Shown: positions 29,813 to 43,230, counted from the stretch's first letter. The stretch: DNA of 64,000 nt from Paraconiothyrium sp. Pb-2020 (GCA_022419385.1 JAJUBI010000001.1:2108001-2172000); one strand, 5' to 3'. The notes: generated by a model from the sequence alone, not told the origin. Numbers and translations are program-made.

Positions 29813-32614
29813 GCTAGGCTAATGTATGCTGTGGAGCTGAAGATTGGAAAGGCGCAAAACGCGCAATGGAGTGCAATTGGGCGTAAGACAGAAGGCACTC
29901 TGTATATCACAGAAGGAGCGTTTAACGTGGTTTGCCGGGGTGGCACGAATAAGGAGCGGGAAGCAGAAGGAGCGTCGGGTTAGATTAAACCAAGTATTTG
30001 TAGAGAGTGACGTGAATAAACAATAAAGAGCGAAGAAACACGCGTGAAGCAGCTCGAGTTAAAGAGTGTATGGAGTGCTGGAGTTGCAGGGCAATGTGAA
30101 GCTCGCAGCTCGGGGTTCACCCCCTGAGTGGCCCGAAACGGCTAGTAGCCATGGTCTCGCCCACGCTCTCCACAATTGTCCGTCGCAATCTTCTGCCTCT
30201 GAAAGGACGCAGCAAATCAGGGCCCGCCGCGGTCTTGGAATGCGACGAGTTGCAGAGGGCTTTCCAGTTACAATCTCGTCCTTTGTTTCTGCAGGCAAAG
30301 AAGACTGCGCTTGGTGGACTTGTGCCATGGAGCGGCTTGGTGCATACAAAGCGATCCACATGGCTGGATGCGACACATAATGCCCCACCTGTGCCTGCGT
30401 CAAGATCCTAAATTAAGGCGCCTGGCACTCCACCGGTGACGAGACATGGCGCTTTGGCCTTATTGTGCGTACGGAGGTAACTGTGCCTGTGCGAGTGCAT
30501 GTCAGATGTCAGAAGGCCGTGGCGGACGGTACGACGCGGGACCTGTCTGAGGCGTCTCTTGCCTGGCCACAGTGACGGCGGCAGACAATACAGATGCAAA
30601 CGAGCGGGTGAGAGGAGGCATTGTGCCTGTGATGCGAAGTATGGGACCTCGTACGTATGCTTTGTACAGCAGAAGCGCTTCGGGACAGTGTAGGTGTGAT
30701 CAAGGGGCTGTGTTCGGTGCATGCCTCGCTGAGGGACGTCCGCAGCATCCGCTCTCTATTCATGTGTGTAGCTGGCGAACGGCGCCATATATTCTGCTTG
30801 CGTAAGATGCTCCATGCAAAGCAAATTTCTTGCGACAGACGGCTCTGTTATTGGGCGAGTGTTTGGCATCCGAATTGAGTCCGCAGCGCGCTTGAAGAAT
30901 GGTCCTGTGGCTGGGTCAGCAATCTCGATTTGACCCGCGTAGGCTACCGGCCGAACCTGCCACGCGGCGCCGCGGAGGCTATCTAAGGGTAGCAGATGCA
31001 CGGTATATTCAGAAGCCAAGGCAGTTTGATAATGTTTCTACGAGCAGGGGCACATGCAGCGCGGCGCTGACAGACGTGGTGGTTCCGTCATTGCGAGGGC
31101 GCCACAAGTAGCTCGGCGGCCGCCATGCACGCTCGAGGAGGGCCGTCTGGAAGCAGGCGTCCGTGTTGGGCGAAGACGGCCGGCGAGGGTGCTCAGGCTT
31201 TGCTCAAAGTGTTGAGGGTTCGCTGTGAGCAGAGTCCTCGGCCCCGTTGTGGGCAGGCATGGGCCGCGGCGCCACCGTCCAAGTGAAGGCAGCGGCGATA
31301 AGCCTATCGCTATCGACGGCCAGGGGGCAGGCAAGTTATCTCATGTCGGGCAGGGTGCTTCCGGGCAAGGCCATGCCTGTTTGCGCTGGCGCCGTTTGAT
31401 CGCCCGCCGGGCCTATTTGCCGCAACTCGTCCATCTGCCACTGAGCACGCCGGCGGACAAGCTGCGGTGACGTGCTGCCCGGGCGCGGTTGGCTGGCGGC
31501 GGGCAGCGGGAGGCGAGCCAGAGCCAGCGACAGCACCAGCGCTTCTGCTTTCTTGGGAGCCATGCACCCGCGCGAGTGCGAGACGACGTGTACCGTTCGT
31601 GCCCCTAGCAGGGTACGAGTACTTCTAGACGTGCCCCGGCGGGAATCGCATCGGGACGCTGGCGACGTGATTATTTTTACTCGTACAATGCCGATCTGCT
31701 GCGCTTCCCACGGCGATCCCGCCACGCTCGCGTCGAGCCGCCGAGGAATGGGAATGCACTCACGCGCCGGCAGCTGCGGACAGTCGAGCAGTATCCATTG
31801 CCAGCGATCGCATCTCCCACAGACATAAACCTGCTGCTAGACGAGCGCGAAAAGTGGCGACGTGCAGTGCGCACCGCCCGCCGTCAAGCAAATCCTGGAT
31901 CGGGGCACTAGCGCCAGCGTTGAGGCGGGCAAGCGGCGGCGAGGATTCGCTGCCAAGCCGTGAGCCTTCCAGCCCCTGAGTGAATACCCATTGTTGCCAT
32001 AAACCTGCCGCTCCCTGCCCGCTCGCATTCTTCTTGCACGTCGCTCTCTTCCCCAGGCCGTCGACCCCACCCGTGTTTTTTCCTTCCGTCTGTCGTTCGC
32101 ATAGCCGCGTGCAGAGACATTGCTGTCTTGCAGAGTGCCCTTGTGCCTTCCACCGCGCGGAGATCCGTTGCGGTTGAGCTAGCAGCACCTGCCACGCATA
32201 TAGCGGTTGTCGAAGCAACACCCCCAGCTGCTCCCCTCCTGCACCCGCCGGACTGTCACTCGCTCCCTCAAAGCCTCTGCCTCCATCCAGCGACTCCCTA
32301 ACAAAGCACGCCCTCGACCTCGACCCTCGACGCCGGGACAAACAGCGCGCCCCGTTCCACCTTCGCTAGTAAATTCCTCACGTCAACACCTGGACAACGA
32401 CACTCGCTACCTCAGAATCCGCACCCGCCTTCTACTCCATAATATCGAGGCTGTGCCACTACAATTAATCTCAGCCCGTTGCTCCTGATGCACATTGTTT
32501 GAGGTACGCACGCTCCGACCACTGGTGTTTCAGGCTCGCCCTGTCCCGCGCCACACAAGCATTCTTGTTGACACCCGCCCGCAGCTTTACATCCCACCTT
32601 AATTCACCGCCACC
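29813..32614. promoter_or_regulatory. 2.8 kb divergent region between GH72 and FKS1
   Basis: A very long intergenic region separates the two starts. The right two thirds (about 30.9-32.4 kb) is GC-rich with overlapping open frames on both strands; none has domain features, and overlapping open frames are expected in such DNA. The last 600 bases are C/T-rich, typical of a long transcribed leader. No RNA gene recognised. Confidence 0.45.
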
Positions 32615-35600
32615 ATGTCTGCACATCCCCAAGGCGGCCACTATGACGATGGCTACGGCCATCAAGGCCAAGATGCCTACTACCACGACGATCAGTACGG
32701 CCAATACCACGATGATCAGCGTGGCGCCTACCAGGACCAGCAGCATGCTCAGCACGGCGATGCTTATTACGATGAATCGTGCGTATTCTCGGCTGCGTTC
32801 CATCTGCATTGCACTAATTCATTCATAGAGCCTACTACGATGGTCAGCAGGGCGGCCACTATCAACAGAACGGCCACTATGACGAACGTGGCCAGCAGGG
32901 CTATCAAGACGAGTATTACAACGATCAATATTACGACCAGGGAGGCCATGGTCAGGATGGCTATGGGTCAGTTTCACCCAAAAAACCCAATTGGCCGCCA
33001 GCTAACGGCTGAACAGCGCGAGACCTCGCCGCCAGCACGACTCTGAAGAGGACTCCGAGACCTTCAGCGACTTCACAATGCGCTCCGACATGGCTCGCGC
33101 CACGGACATGGACTACTACGGTCGCGGCGATGAAAGATACAACAGCTATGGCGGTGGCGGTCAATACCGGCCCCCATCATCACAGATCTCGTACGGCGGC
33201 AATCGCTCATCCGGAGCGTCGACGCCCATCTACGGCATGGACTATACTAACGCTCTTCCCGCCGGTCAGCGCTCGCGGGAGCCTTACCCAGCGTGGACCG
33301 CCGAAGCTCAGATCCCTTGCACAAAGGAAGAGATCGAGGATATCTTCCTAGAGTTGACTGCCAAATTCGGTTTCCAAAGGGACAGCATGAGAAATGTCTA
33401 TGACCACTTCATGACCCTGCTCGACTCTCGTGCGTCCCGCATGTCGCCCAACCAGGCTCTCCTCTCCCTCCACGCAGACTATATTGGTGGTGAGAACGCC
33501 AACTACCGCCGCTGGTACTTTGCTGCTCACCTCGACCTGGACGACGCCGTCGGTTTCTCCAACATGAAGCTCGGAAAGGCAAGCCGGAGAACACGGAAAG
33601 CCCGTAAAGCGGCAAAGAAGGCCGCTTCGGAGAATCCTGATAACGAGCAGGAGGTCTTGGACGCGTACGAAGGTGACAACAGTCTTGAAGCCGCGGAATA
33701 CCGGTGGAAGACACGCATGAACCGTATGTCACAGCACGACCGTGTGCGACAGGTAGCTCTTTACCTTCTTTGCTGGGGTGAAGCCAACCAAGTTCGCTAC
33801 ATGCCGGAATGCCTGTGCTTCATTTTCAAGTGCGCGGATGATTGGCTCAACTCGCCTGCCGGCCAAGCGCAGACCGAGCCCATTGACGAGTTCACCTACC
33901 TCAACAACGTGATTACTCCGCCTTACCAGTTCTGCCGAGACCAAGGTTACGAGATCCAGGACGGCAAGTACGTTCGTCGGGAACGCGATCACGCCGCCAT
34001 CATTGGTTACGATGATATCAACCAGCTCTTCTGGTACCCTGAAGGTCTGGAGCGTATCGTGATGGAAGACAAGTCCCGCATCGTCGACCTGCCCCCGGCT
34101 GAGCGATTCGCCAAGTTGAAAGACGTAGTGTGGAAGAAGGTGTTTTTCAAGACCTACTACGAGCGACGTTCGTGGTTCCACATGATCGTCAACTTCAACC
34201 GTATTTGGGTCATTCACGTTGCGGCTTTCTGGTTTTACACCGCTTACAACTCGAAACCTGTCTACACGAAGAAATACGAACAGCAAATCGACAATCAACC
34301 CACTGACGCTGCAACACTGTCTGCGGTGGGTCTCGGTGGAACTGTTGCCGCCTTCATTCAGCTCATGGCTACCCTTTGCGAATGGGCATACGTTCCACGA
34401 AAGTGGGCAGGTGCTCAGCACTTGACGAAGCGGCTACTCTTCATCCTCCTCGTTCTCGTCATTAACGCTGCCCCCGCCGTCTATATCTTCGTGTTGGACA
34501 AGCAAGAGGGTACTATCCCCAAGATTCTAGGAATTGTGCAGTTCATCATCGCCTTGATCACGTTCTTCTTCTTCTCCGTCATGCCACTGGGTGGTCTCTT
34601 TGGCAGCTACATGAAGCGCAACTCTCGCCAGTACGTCGCTAGCCAGACCTTCACTGCCAGCTACCCGCGCCTCAAGGGCAATGACATGTGGATGTCCTAC
34701 GGACTGTGGGTCATGGTCTTCGCTGCCAAGTTCTCCGAGTCTTACTTCTTCTTGACCCTGTCGCTCAAAGACCCCATCCGCATTCTGTCCCATATGAAGA
34801 AGCCTAGCTGTCTGGGTGACGCCATCATTGGAGACATCTTGTGCAAGTACCAGCCCAGGATTCTTCTTGGCCTGATGTACTTCACCAGTTTGGTTCTCTT
34901 CTTCTTGGATACCTACCTCTGGTACATCATTCTGAACATGCTCTTCTCGGTATCTCGCTCCTTCTACCTCGGTATCTCCATCTGGACGCCCTGGAGAAAC
35001 ATCTTCTCTCGCCTCCCCAAGAGAATCTATTCCAAGGTTCTGGCCACCACAGATATGGAGATCAAGTACAAGCCTAAGGTGCTCATTTCTCAGATCTGGA
35101 ATGCTATCGTTATCTCCATGTATCGCGAGCATCTCCTAGCCATCGATCACGTCCAGAAACTGCTCTATCACCAGGTTCCCTCGGAGCAGGAGGGTAAGAG
35201 GACTCTTCGTGCGCCTACTTTCTTTGTATCCCAGGAAGATCACTCCTTCAAGACCGAGTTTTTTCCTGCCATGAGCGAGGCTGAACGCCGTATCTCGTTC
35301 TTTGCGCAATCATTGTCCACTCCGATTCCCGAGCCGCTGCCTGTCGACAACATGCCTACCTTCACGGTCATGATTCCGCATTACAGCGAGAAGATCCTTT
35401 TATCGCTCCGTGAGATCATTCGCGAGGACGAACCGTACTCCCGCGTTACTCTCCTGGAATATCTTAAGCAGCTTCACCCTCACGAGTGGGACTGCTTTGT
35501 TAAGGACACAAAGATTCTTGCCGATGAGACCTCGCAATACAACGGAGATTCCGAGAAGGCCGAGAAGGACACGGCAAAGAGCAAGATTGACGACCTGCCC

Positions 35601-38537
35601 TTCTACTGCATTGGTTTCAAGTCTGCTGCCCCGGAGTACACTCTCAGAACTCGTATCTGGGCCTCTCTCCGATCTCAGACTCTGTACCGTACTATCTCCG
35701 GTTTCATGAACTACAGCCGTGCCATCAAGCTCCTTTACCGTGTCGAGAACCCCGAAGTCGTCCAGATGTTCGGCGGCAACTCTGATAAGCTCGAGCGTGA
35801 ACTAGAGCGTATGGCCAGGCGCAAGTACAAGATCTGTGTGTCTATGCAGCGTTACGCCAAGTTCTCCAAGGAAGAACGTGAGAACACCGAGTTTTTGCTG
35901 CGCGCCTATCCCGATCTGCAGATTGCCTACCTTGACGAGGAGCCTCCGCTCAACGAGGGCGATGAGCCCCGCATCTATTCTGCTCTTATTGACGGTCACT
36001 CCGAAATCATGGATAATGGCATGCGCCGACCCAAATTCCGCGTACAACTTTCCGGCAATCCTATCCTTGGTGACGGAAAGTCCGACAATCAAAACCATTG
36101 CATCATCTTCTACCGTGGCGAGTACATCCAGTTGATCGACGCTAACCAAGACAACTACCTCGAGGAGTGCCTCAAGATCCGTAGCGTCCTCGCCGAGTTC
36201 GAAGAAATGACCACCGATAACGTCTCTCCGTACACCCCAGGCATCCCGAACCCCAACTTCAACCCCGTCGCCATTCTCGGAGCCCGTGAATACATCTTCT
36301 CGGAGAACATTGGTATCCTTGGTGATGTTGCCGCCGGTAAAGAACAGACATTCGGTACTATGTTCGCCCGTACTCTCGCTCAAATCGGTGGTAAACTGCA
36401 TTACGGTCATCCTGATTTCCTCAACGGTATCTTCATGACCACCCGTGGCGGTGTTTCCAAGGCACAGAAGGGTCTTCACCTGAACGAGGATATCTATGCT
36501 GGTATGAACGCTCTTTTACGTGGTGGCAGGATAAAGCACTGTGAGTACTACCAGTGTGGTAAGGGTCGTGATCTTGGTTTCGGCTCCATTCTCAACTTCA
36601 CCACCAAGATTGGTACTGGTATGGGCGAGCAAATGTTGTCTCGTGAGTACTACTACCTCGGTACGCAACTGCCTCTGGATCGCTTCCTCTCGTTCTACTA
36701 CGCTCACCCCGGCTTCCACATCAACAACTTGTTCATCATGTTGTCGGTGCAGTGCTTCATGTTCGTCCTTCTCCACCTCGGGGCGCTCAAACACGAGACC
36801 ATCATTTGCCGGTACAACAAGGATATTCCCACCACCGATCCACAATGGCCCAATGGTTGTGCAAACTTGGTGCCCGTCTATGACTGGGTCTCGCGTTGCA
36901 TTCTGTCCATCTTCATCGTCTTCTTCATCGCTTTCGTGCCTCTCGTGGTGCAAGAGTTGACCGAGCGCGGTTTCTGGCGTGCTGCTACCCGTCTGGGCAA
37001 GCACTTCTCTTCCATGTCTCCGCTCTTCGAGGTCTTCGTGTGCCAGATCTACGCCAACGCCCTCACGACTGATCTGTCGTTCGGTGGTGCTCGCTACATT
37101 GGTACTGGGCGTGGTTTCGCTACCGCACGTATCCCATTCGGTATCCTCTACTCTCGTTTTGCTGGGCCTTCCATGTACCTGGGTGCTCGTTCCCTCATGA
37201 TGCTTCTTTTCGGCACCCTGACCGTTTGGGGTCCGTGGTTGATCTACTTTTGGGCATCCCTGCTGGCGATGTGCATCTCTCCTTTCGTCTTCAACCCTCA
37301 CCAGTTCTCTTGGGACGATTTCTTCATCGACTACCGCGAATACCTTCGCTGGCTCTCTCGCGGAAATACTCGGTCTCACAGCGCCTCCTGGATCGGGTTT
37401 TGCCGTCTTTCGCGTACGCGACTTACTGGTTATAAGCGCAAGGCTCTTGGCGACCCGTCCTCCAAGCTATCTGGTGATGTTCCGCGCGCCCGGTTCGCTA
37501 ACATCTTCATGGGTGAAATTGTTGGACCGCTCGTCTTGGTCGCCCTGACTCTGATTCCTTACCTGTTCATCAACGCGCAGACGGGTGTGTCGGAAAAGAA
37601 CAACGACGTGACCCCAAAGAAGACGAACTCATTAATCCGTGTCGCCCTCGTCGCCTTCGGTCCCATTGCCGTCAACGCTGGTGTACTGGCCGGTCTCTTC
37701 GCTATGGCTTGCTGCGCTGGACCCCTCTTGGGCATGTGCTGCAAGAAGTTCGGTGCTGTCCTGGCCGCCATTGCCCACGCTATTTCGGTCATCATGCTGT
37801 TCGCTTTCTGGGTGGTCATGATGTTCCTCGAGGGCTTCAACTTCACGAAGGCTTTATTGGGTATGATCGCTGTCGTGGCTATCCAGCGGTTCTTCTTCAA
37901 GCTCATCATCTCTCTTGCTCTTACTCGTGAGTTCAAGGCCGACACTGCCAACATCGCCTGGTGGACCGGAAAGTGGTACACTATGGGTTGGCACACGATT
38001 TCCCAGCCTGGCCGTGAATTCCTTTGCAAGATCACCGAGCTGGGCATGTTTGCTGCCGACTTTATTTTGGGTCATTTCATCCTGTTCATCATGCTTCCGC
38101 CTCTGCTCATCCCCATGGCTGACAAGGTCCACTCGGTCATGTTATTCTGGCTTCGACCTAGGTACGTTTATTCGTGACCCCCTTCTCATGACCAACCCAC
38201 TGACAGCCACAGCCGTCAAATTCGACCTCCTATCTACTCTTTGAAGCAGACCAAGCTTCGCAGGAGGAGAGTGGTCCGTTACGCCATCCTCTACTTCATC
38301 CTGCTGGTCGTCTTCATTGCTCTCCTCGTTGGACCAGTGGTTGCCGGGAAATTCTTGAAGCTGAACATCACTATCCCCATGGATCTGCTTCAGCCTACTG
38401 GCCTGAACAACAACGACACCACATCCTCGGTCACTGGTTCTTGCATCCTCGGTGCATGCCCTGGCCCTGGTGGTGATGATTCGTCGGCAACCTCAACCGA
38501 CAGCTCTGAAAAGCTCCGTCGGTTCATGGCCTTCTAG
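32615..38537 (+). CDS. fks1: 1,3-beta-glucan synthase catalytic subunit
   Basis: A 1923-residue plasma-membrane GT48 enzyme that polymerises UDP-glucose into 1,3-beta-glucan, is regulated by Rho1, and is the echinocandin target. Exons 32615-32778, 32829-32966, 33017-38161, 38213-38537; introns of 50, 50 and 51 bp. The Tyr/Gln/Gly/Asp-rich N-terminus (about 115 residues) is coded by the first exons. The last junction gives LRPSRQIRPPIYSLKQTKLR, matching the conserved C-terminal motif; an acceptor 9 bases upstream would add three residues. Two multi-helix blocks flank the large cytosolic catalytic loop (about residues 760-1330). Echinocandin hot spot 1 reads FLTLSLKDP (about 679-687) and hot spot 2 starts DWVSRCIL (about 1390); both look wild type. 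The length is normal, and most filamentous fungi carry one copy. Confidence 0.97.
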
Positions 38538-39323
38538 AAATCACGAAGTTGAATTGGATTTATTTGACCTTACATTGTAAAACATGGCGCAAGCATGACC
38601 GCATGGAGACTGGGGTCTCTCATAATGATTGTAATATCTGAGACGTTCGAAAGGTGCAAGCATCTCTTTTGTCTTCTGGGTGTTGGACTGGGTCTAGAGG
38701 CCCATCGTTTCTTCACTTCGTCTGCCTACGAGGCGGCTGCACATATACTATGACACAATGGTTGGGTTTTGGTGGATTTGGATGGCGAATATGTTAGATA
38801 AGCGTTTGCATTGAATTAAATACAGGGCTCTTAGTGTTGTCAAACGTCTTGCACTGATCTATTGTGACGATACCCTGGTGATCGATGCCGCTAACGATTT
38901 CAAGCTTGGTGGAGCCGACTATATCAGTCAATGTTTGAGCTCGCACGAGTGAAGGGTACGACTGTCCGTCGATTAAAGAGCTACACGAGCTGGGTTGAAT
39001 ACGTCGTGAGGCAGTATGGTTTCTATCTTCTAGAGGAAAGTAGAGTAAATCAAGGATAGCCCCTTCGAACGTAAGAAGTTGGGTATGGTAAGTGATCTTT
39101 CAGGATGACAAGATCTATAGTAGTTACCGAAATTATCCGTAAGGTCTCTCGTCAGTAGGGCGTGTTTTGGCCACCCTTTCAAGGCGGCCCTTGAAATGAC
39201 AGGGCACGTGCGGGCGTGGTCGCGTTGCTTCTCTTCCGACGCACTCCGCAACCGCGACCCCCAAGTCGGACCACTATTTCTGGGAGAAGCAAGCCTCAAC
39301 AACAACTGTTGTCTCTGCCTACC
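38538..39323. other. intergenic region
   Basis: 0.79 kb with the FKS1 3' end and the LCB1 promoter. No gene or RNA recognised. Confidence 0.45.
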
Positions 39324-41075
39324 ATGGATTTCCAAGAAACGCAGAACACGCTGGTGCGCTTCTTCAACGACGCAAACGCCCAGTTCCACAAAATGCCTGG
39401 CTCGGCCATTATATTGCGGTACATCCAAAGCAGCTACCAGGACGACCCCGTGCGCAGCGCAATTGAGCTGTTTTTATTCCTGTTTGCGGTCCGGTATATG
39501 TTAAGCCCGAGCTATAGCACGCAAAAGAAGGTCAAGCTGACTGAGGAGGTGAGTCTGGGGTGCCGAGAGGGGACGCAGTGATAGGGGCGCTGACGCGTGG
39601 ATAGGAGATCGATGAGCTGGTGGACGAGTGGACGCCGGAACCACTTGTCGCTGCTACGACGCCAGCTGACGAAATTGAGAATGAGAAACGACCAGTTCTT
39701 GTGGGGTGAGCTGCCCAAGTAGCAAGAGAGCGGAACCGTAACGCTGATGCGCGCAGACCGACCGGACCCAAATCGAAACTCTCGAACGGCCGCACCGTAA
39801 CGAACCTCGCATCCTACAATTTCTACAACTTTGTTGGGAACGAGACGCTCAAAGAGAAGGCGATCCAGACGCTGCGCACCTACGGCGTAGGCCCATGCGG
39901 CCCGCCTGGCTTCTACGGCACGCAGGACGTACACATGAAGACGGAGGCGGATGTAGCAGCACACTTGGGCGTACCTGCATGCATTATCTACGCGCAATCT
40001 TTCTCGACTATTTCCAGTGTTATCCCGTCGTTCTCGAAGCGAGGCGATATCATTGTTGCGGACAAGGCGGTCAATTTCTCGACGCGGAAGGGCATCCAGA
40101 TTAGCAGGAGTACGGTGCGGTGGTACGAGCATAACGATATGGAGGATTTGGAGAGGGTGCTGCAGAAGGTCACCAAGGAGCAGGCGAAGAAGCCACTTAC
40201 AAGACGGTTCATTATAACAGAGGGCATGTTTGAGAATATTGGCGATGTCTCGGATTTGCCCAAGCTTGTGAGTCCTATGTCCTCCAGAGCATTACGTGGG
40301 CGGTTTCTAACAGTCATCTCAGGTCGAACTCAAGCACAAGTACAAATTCCGATTGATTCTAGATGAGACTTGGTCCTATGGTGTGCTCGGCAGGACTGGT
40401 CGTGGCCTCACAGAGGCACAGAATGTGGACGCCAGGGAGATTGACATGATAATCGGCAACCTTTCTGGTCCTCTCTGTGCGGCAGGAGGTTTCTGTGCTG
40501 GTACAGAAGAAGTGGTGGAGCACCAGCGCATCTCGTCTGCATCTTACACCTACTCCGCTGCCCTTCCTGCATTGCTTTCGACAACCGCCAGCGAAACAAT
40601 TTCGATGCTTCAAGAACAACCTGAGCTTTTGACGGCGCTGCGGGACAATATAAAAGCTATGCGAGCTCAGCTAGATCCCAGGAGCGACTGGGTCAGGTGT
40701 ACAAGCGACGTGGATAATCCAATCATGATCTTAACACTGAAACCAGAAGTCGTCGCATCCAAGGGCTGGAGTACTAAAGATCAAACTCAGCTGTTGCAGG
40801 ATGCAGTTGATGAGGTACGTTCACCAACATTCCAACCCTCACCAAACGAAACATTGACATGAAAGCAGTGTCTTGCGAACAGCGTCCTCGTCACACGGCT
40901 CAAGGCCTACCCTCAGGGCCTTGGAGTTAACCCGCGCGATGAAGGATGGCAACCAACGCCTGCCATCAAGGTCTGCGTGACGTCTGGTTTGACCAAGAAG
41001 GAGACGGAGAAGGCGGGCATAACTATTCGACATGCGATCACCAAGGTGGTGAAGAGCAACAAGTGGAGTAAATGA
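39324..41075 (+). CDS. lcb1: serine palmitoyltransferase subunit 1
   Basis: The 511-residue Lcb1 subunit of serine palmitoyltransferase, the ER-membrane enzyme that condenses serine with palmitoyl-CoA to start sphingolipid synthesis. Five exons: 39324-39548, 39605-39705, 39757-40267, 40323-40814, 40869-41075. The four introns are 51-56 bp, and every junction keeps the frame. A membrane segment near residues 47-62 (AIELFLFLFAVRYML) precedes the aminotransferase-fold domain. That domain has LASYNFYNFVGN, YGVGPCGPPGFYGTQDVH, SFSTISSVIPSF and LILDETWSYGVLGRTGRG. As in all Lcb1/SPTLC1 proteins, the PLP-binding lysine is missing and must come from Lcb2 in the heterodimer. GPCGPPGFYGT contains the cysteine that is mutated in human sensory neuropathy. 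The start follows the context CTACCATGG. Confidence 0.96.
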
Positions 41076-41859
41076 GCGCTCGGATTTGATCGATTCGTGA
41101 AGGATTCTAGGGATTACTGCATGGGCGGCGTTCAAGTGCATCATCAGTCTTCACCGGCATGACCATATTCAAGAGCCCTTGGGTTGCACCTTCTGCGTAG
41201 ATGCCTCACCACTTGTATCCGGTATAGAGGTCCAATACTACATAATGCGTAATATCACTATCACAGAACATTTTGTTCGTCCGAAGTTCATGCGCAGCAG
41301 TTGTAATTGCATCGTCATTCCTATACGAGCTTCCCTGCTGGTGTTGGTTGGTGGTTGCAAGCTTTCGCGACCCCAACCCCTTCCCAGCCTCTCAGCGGGA
41401 TCCTCGGCCGCGCCGCCAAAAAGCATCTACCTGCGCCAGGCACCGCACGCTGTGTCGACCGTTGCTACCTCCACGTTCTTTGCGCCACTGTGCGTTGTTG
41501 CTGCTCCGAATTGACAGCATTTTACAGTTGCTGCATCCCCGCGACGGCACCTTCGGTAGCACACGTCACTACATTCGCTGAGAGCTCGGTCTGACTGCGA
41601 GCGCCCGCATCGCGAACCCGGAACGCCATCCGCATTGACCCCAGCTTTGTTGCGCGACGAACTGTTAGGAGAAGGGATATACAAGGGAGCGCATTGCAAA
41701 AGAGCACTGTAGCTGGGACCGATAGAGAAAAGAAGAGGTGTAGCCACGAGGTGTTACGTACCTGCCCGCACCGAAGTCAGGCAGCACTTCTCTCCCAAAG
41801 CTCTGAACCACACCACGAGCACACTTTTAGGAGCAGGAGACTAGGCAGGGATAGACACA
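41076..41859. other. intergenic region
   Basis: 0.78 kb upstream of the MARVEL-like gene, GC-rich and C/T-rich near its right end. No supported gene. Confidence 0.45.
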
Positions 41860-42548
41860 ATGGCGCGCACAGTCGTAGGCTCCGCGGTCGTAGTCCGCGA
41901 GAAGTTCTTCTGGCCCGATGCGCAGCTCAACTTCTGGACCATCGTCATGCTCGCGACTGCTGGCACGATATTGGGTGTCTTTGCAGAGTTCTTCGTCATC
42001 CAGCAGAGGATGCAGCAGGAGGTGCCTTGGTACGTTTCTCCCCCCTCCCCTTTATATAGTACATCTTACCTTCTGTCCAACCCGAGCAAGTGCTAATGGA
42101 GCATCGATAGGATCATACCCTATGGCATCACGGTCGGCGCCCTAACTATCGTCTGGATCCTTGTGATGCTCATCCTCATCGCACAACGCCGCCTGCTTCC
42201 CGGTGTCGTCATGTTGTTCAGCTTCATCCTACTTGTACTCTTCATCGCAGGCATAATCGGGACGGCGTTGAACTTGTTCGCGGGCCCTAATATCAGTGGC
42301 CAATGCAACACATATGTGAATAATCTGAGCGGGAGTGCGTATGGGCCGAGTATGGACACGCTTGCGTGGTTGCAGCAGAATAACATCTGTAAGTCTTCAA
42401 GTCATGGATGGCGGTGAAGATGGATGAGGGCTAATCTTGGACAGGCCAGTGCTGGAACGCCGCCTTCGCGTTCTGGATTATTGGGACTGTGTTCTTCGTC
42501 TGGATCATGGTGATGGCGAGCCAGGTCAATCAGAATCAGTACGGCTAG
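41860..42548 (+). CDS. small four-pass membrane protein (MARVEL-like)
   Basis: A 183-residue predicted integral membrane protein. Exons 41860-42029, 42111-42388, 42445-42548; introns of 81 and 56 bp. Four hydrophobic helices are visible: LNFWTIVMLATAGTILGVFA, PYGITVGALTIVWILVMLIL, VVMLFSFILLVLFIAGIIGT, and AFAFWIIGTVFFVWIMVMAS. The loop between helices 3 and 4 contains two cysteines (ISGQC and NNICQC), likely a disulfide on the non-cytosolic side. This topology fits fungal MARVEL or arginase-like plasma-membrane proteins such as the Nce102/Sur7 relatives, but the exact family was not identified. It lies downstream of LCB1 on the same strand; a shared role in membrane organisation is possible. 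Confidence 0.8.
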
Positions 42549-43063
42549 GGGCCGATGTGGTTCGATCCTATCTGCCATATCCTACGTCCTATTTCTTTGA
42601 TGTATTATCGATAAGATGTGCCGCCACGAAAACGAAGCAATGGGCGAGACATTAAGGCGTTACTGGGTCTGAGGTTTCGAGATACCGCTACATGCATGGA
42701 TGGGTGTTTGGATTTTGGATGGGAGCAGAGCATCGAGAATATGTAAAAGGGATGTTCTGGACGGAGCATGTCGTAGATTATTTCAGGCATATTGGGAGCA
42801 TATCTTCTACCACACTCTGCAGCATGTATATGTACCGATGGTTATGGGGACAGCGAGCTACGCTATATCATACATATATGTATCGACGCCCAAGTTACGC
42901 CTCTTCAAGGTCTAGTAGGGACCCAGTAGAATTCCTCGTTATATGCCATCACGGATACATGCAAGCCGTGTGCATACATACAGTCAATTATTCGCATGTA
43001 CAATCTACCGTATACAAACACAATGGGACCCTGGATTGCATCAATGCCCACGTTCAGTTGGCG

Positions 43064-43183
43064 CTAAGGCGCTCCGCGGTGAATCTCCTCGAGCCAATCC
43101 ATCACATATTCATTTCCGCTATCACCATCCTTGAACGGACCGAGAATGCCATGGCAATGATCCAAAAAAGCAAGATTCCCCAT
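43064..43183 (-). CDS. candidate 39-residue microprotein
   Basis: The frame begins MGNLAFLDHCHGILGPFKDG and ends VMDWLEEIHRGAP-stop. It looks like a folded-protein sequence, with mixed hydrophobic and charged residues and no low complexity. A TATA-like word (CATAAAAG, minus strand, 43238-43231) lies about 50 bases upstream of the ATG, followed by a pyrimidine-rich leader with repeated TTCGCT words, a common fungal transcription-start context. No homologue is known to me. It could also be the last exon of a longer unseen gene, or chance. Confidence 0.3.
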   Translation of the reverse strand: MGNLAFLDHCHGILGPFKDGDSGNEYVMDWLEEIHRGAP

Positions 43184-43230
43184 GTCAGTGCTTCTCCCAA
43201 GCGAGCGAAAGCAAGCGAAGCGAAGTGAGA

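Noticed and set aside
31760..32341. 193-codon open frame on the minus strand upstream of FKS1
   Set aside because: GC-rich DNA opens several frames here at once; the translation is Arg/Gly/Ala-rich with no motif.
33409..37379. long open frames antisense to FKS1
   Set aside because: They mirror the codon bias of the FKS1 coding strand, and their translations are not protein-like.
42692..43228. 178-codon open frame on the plus strand
   Set aside because: It begins in the likely 3' UTR of the MARVEL-like gene and has a translation with odd composition and no domain character.
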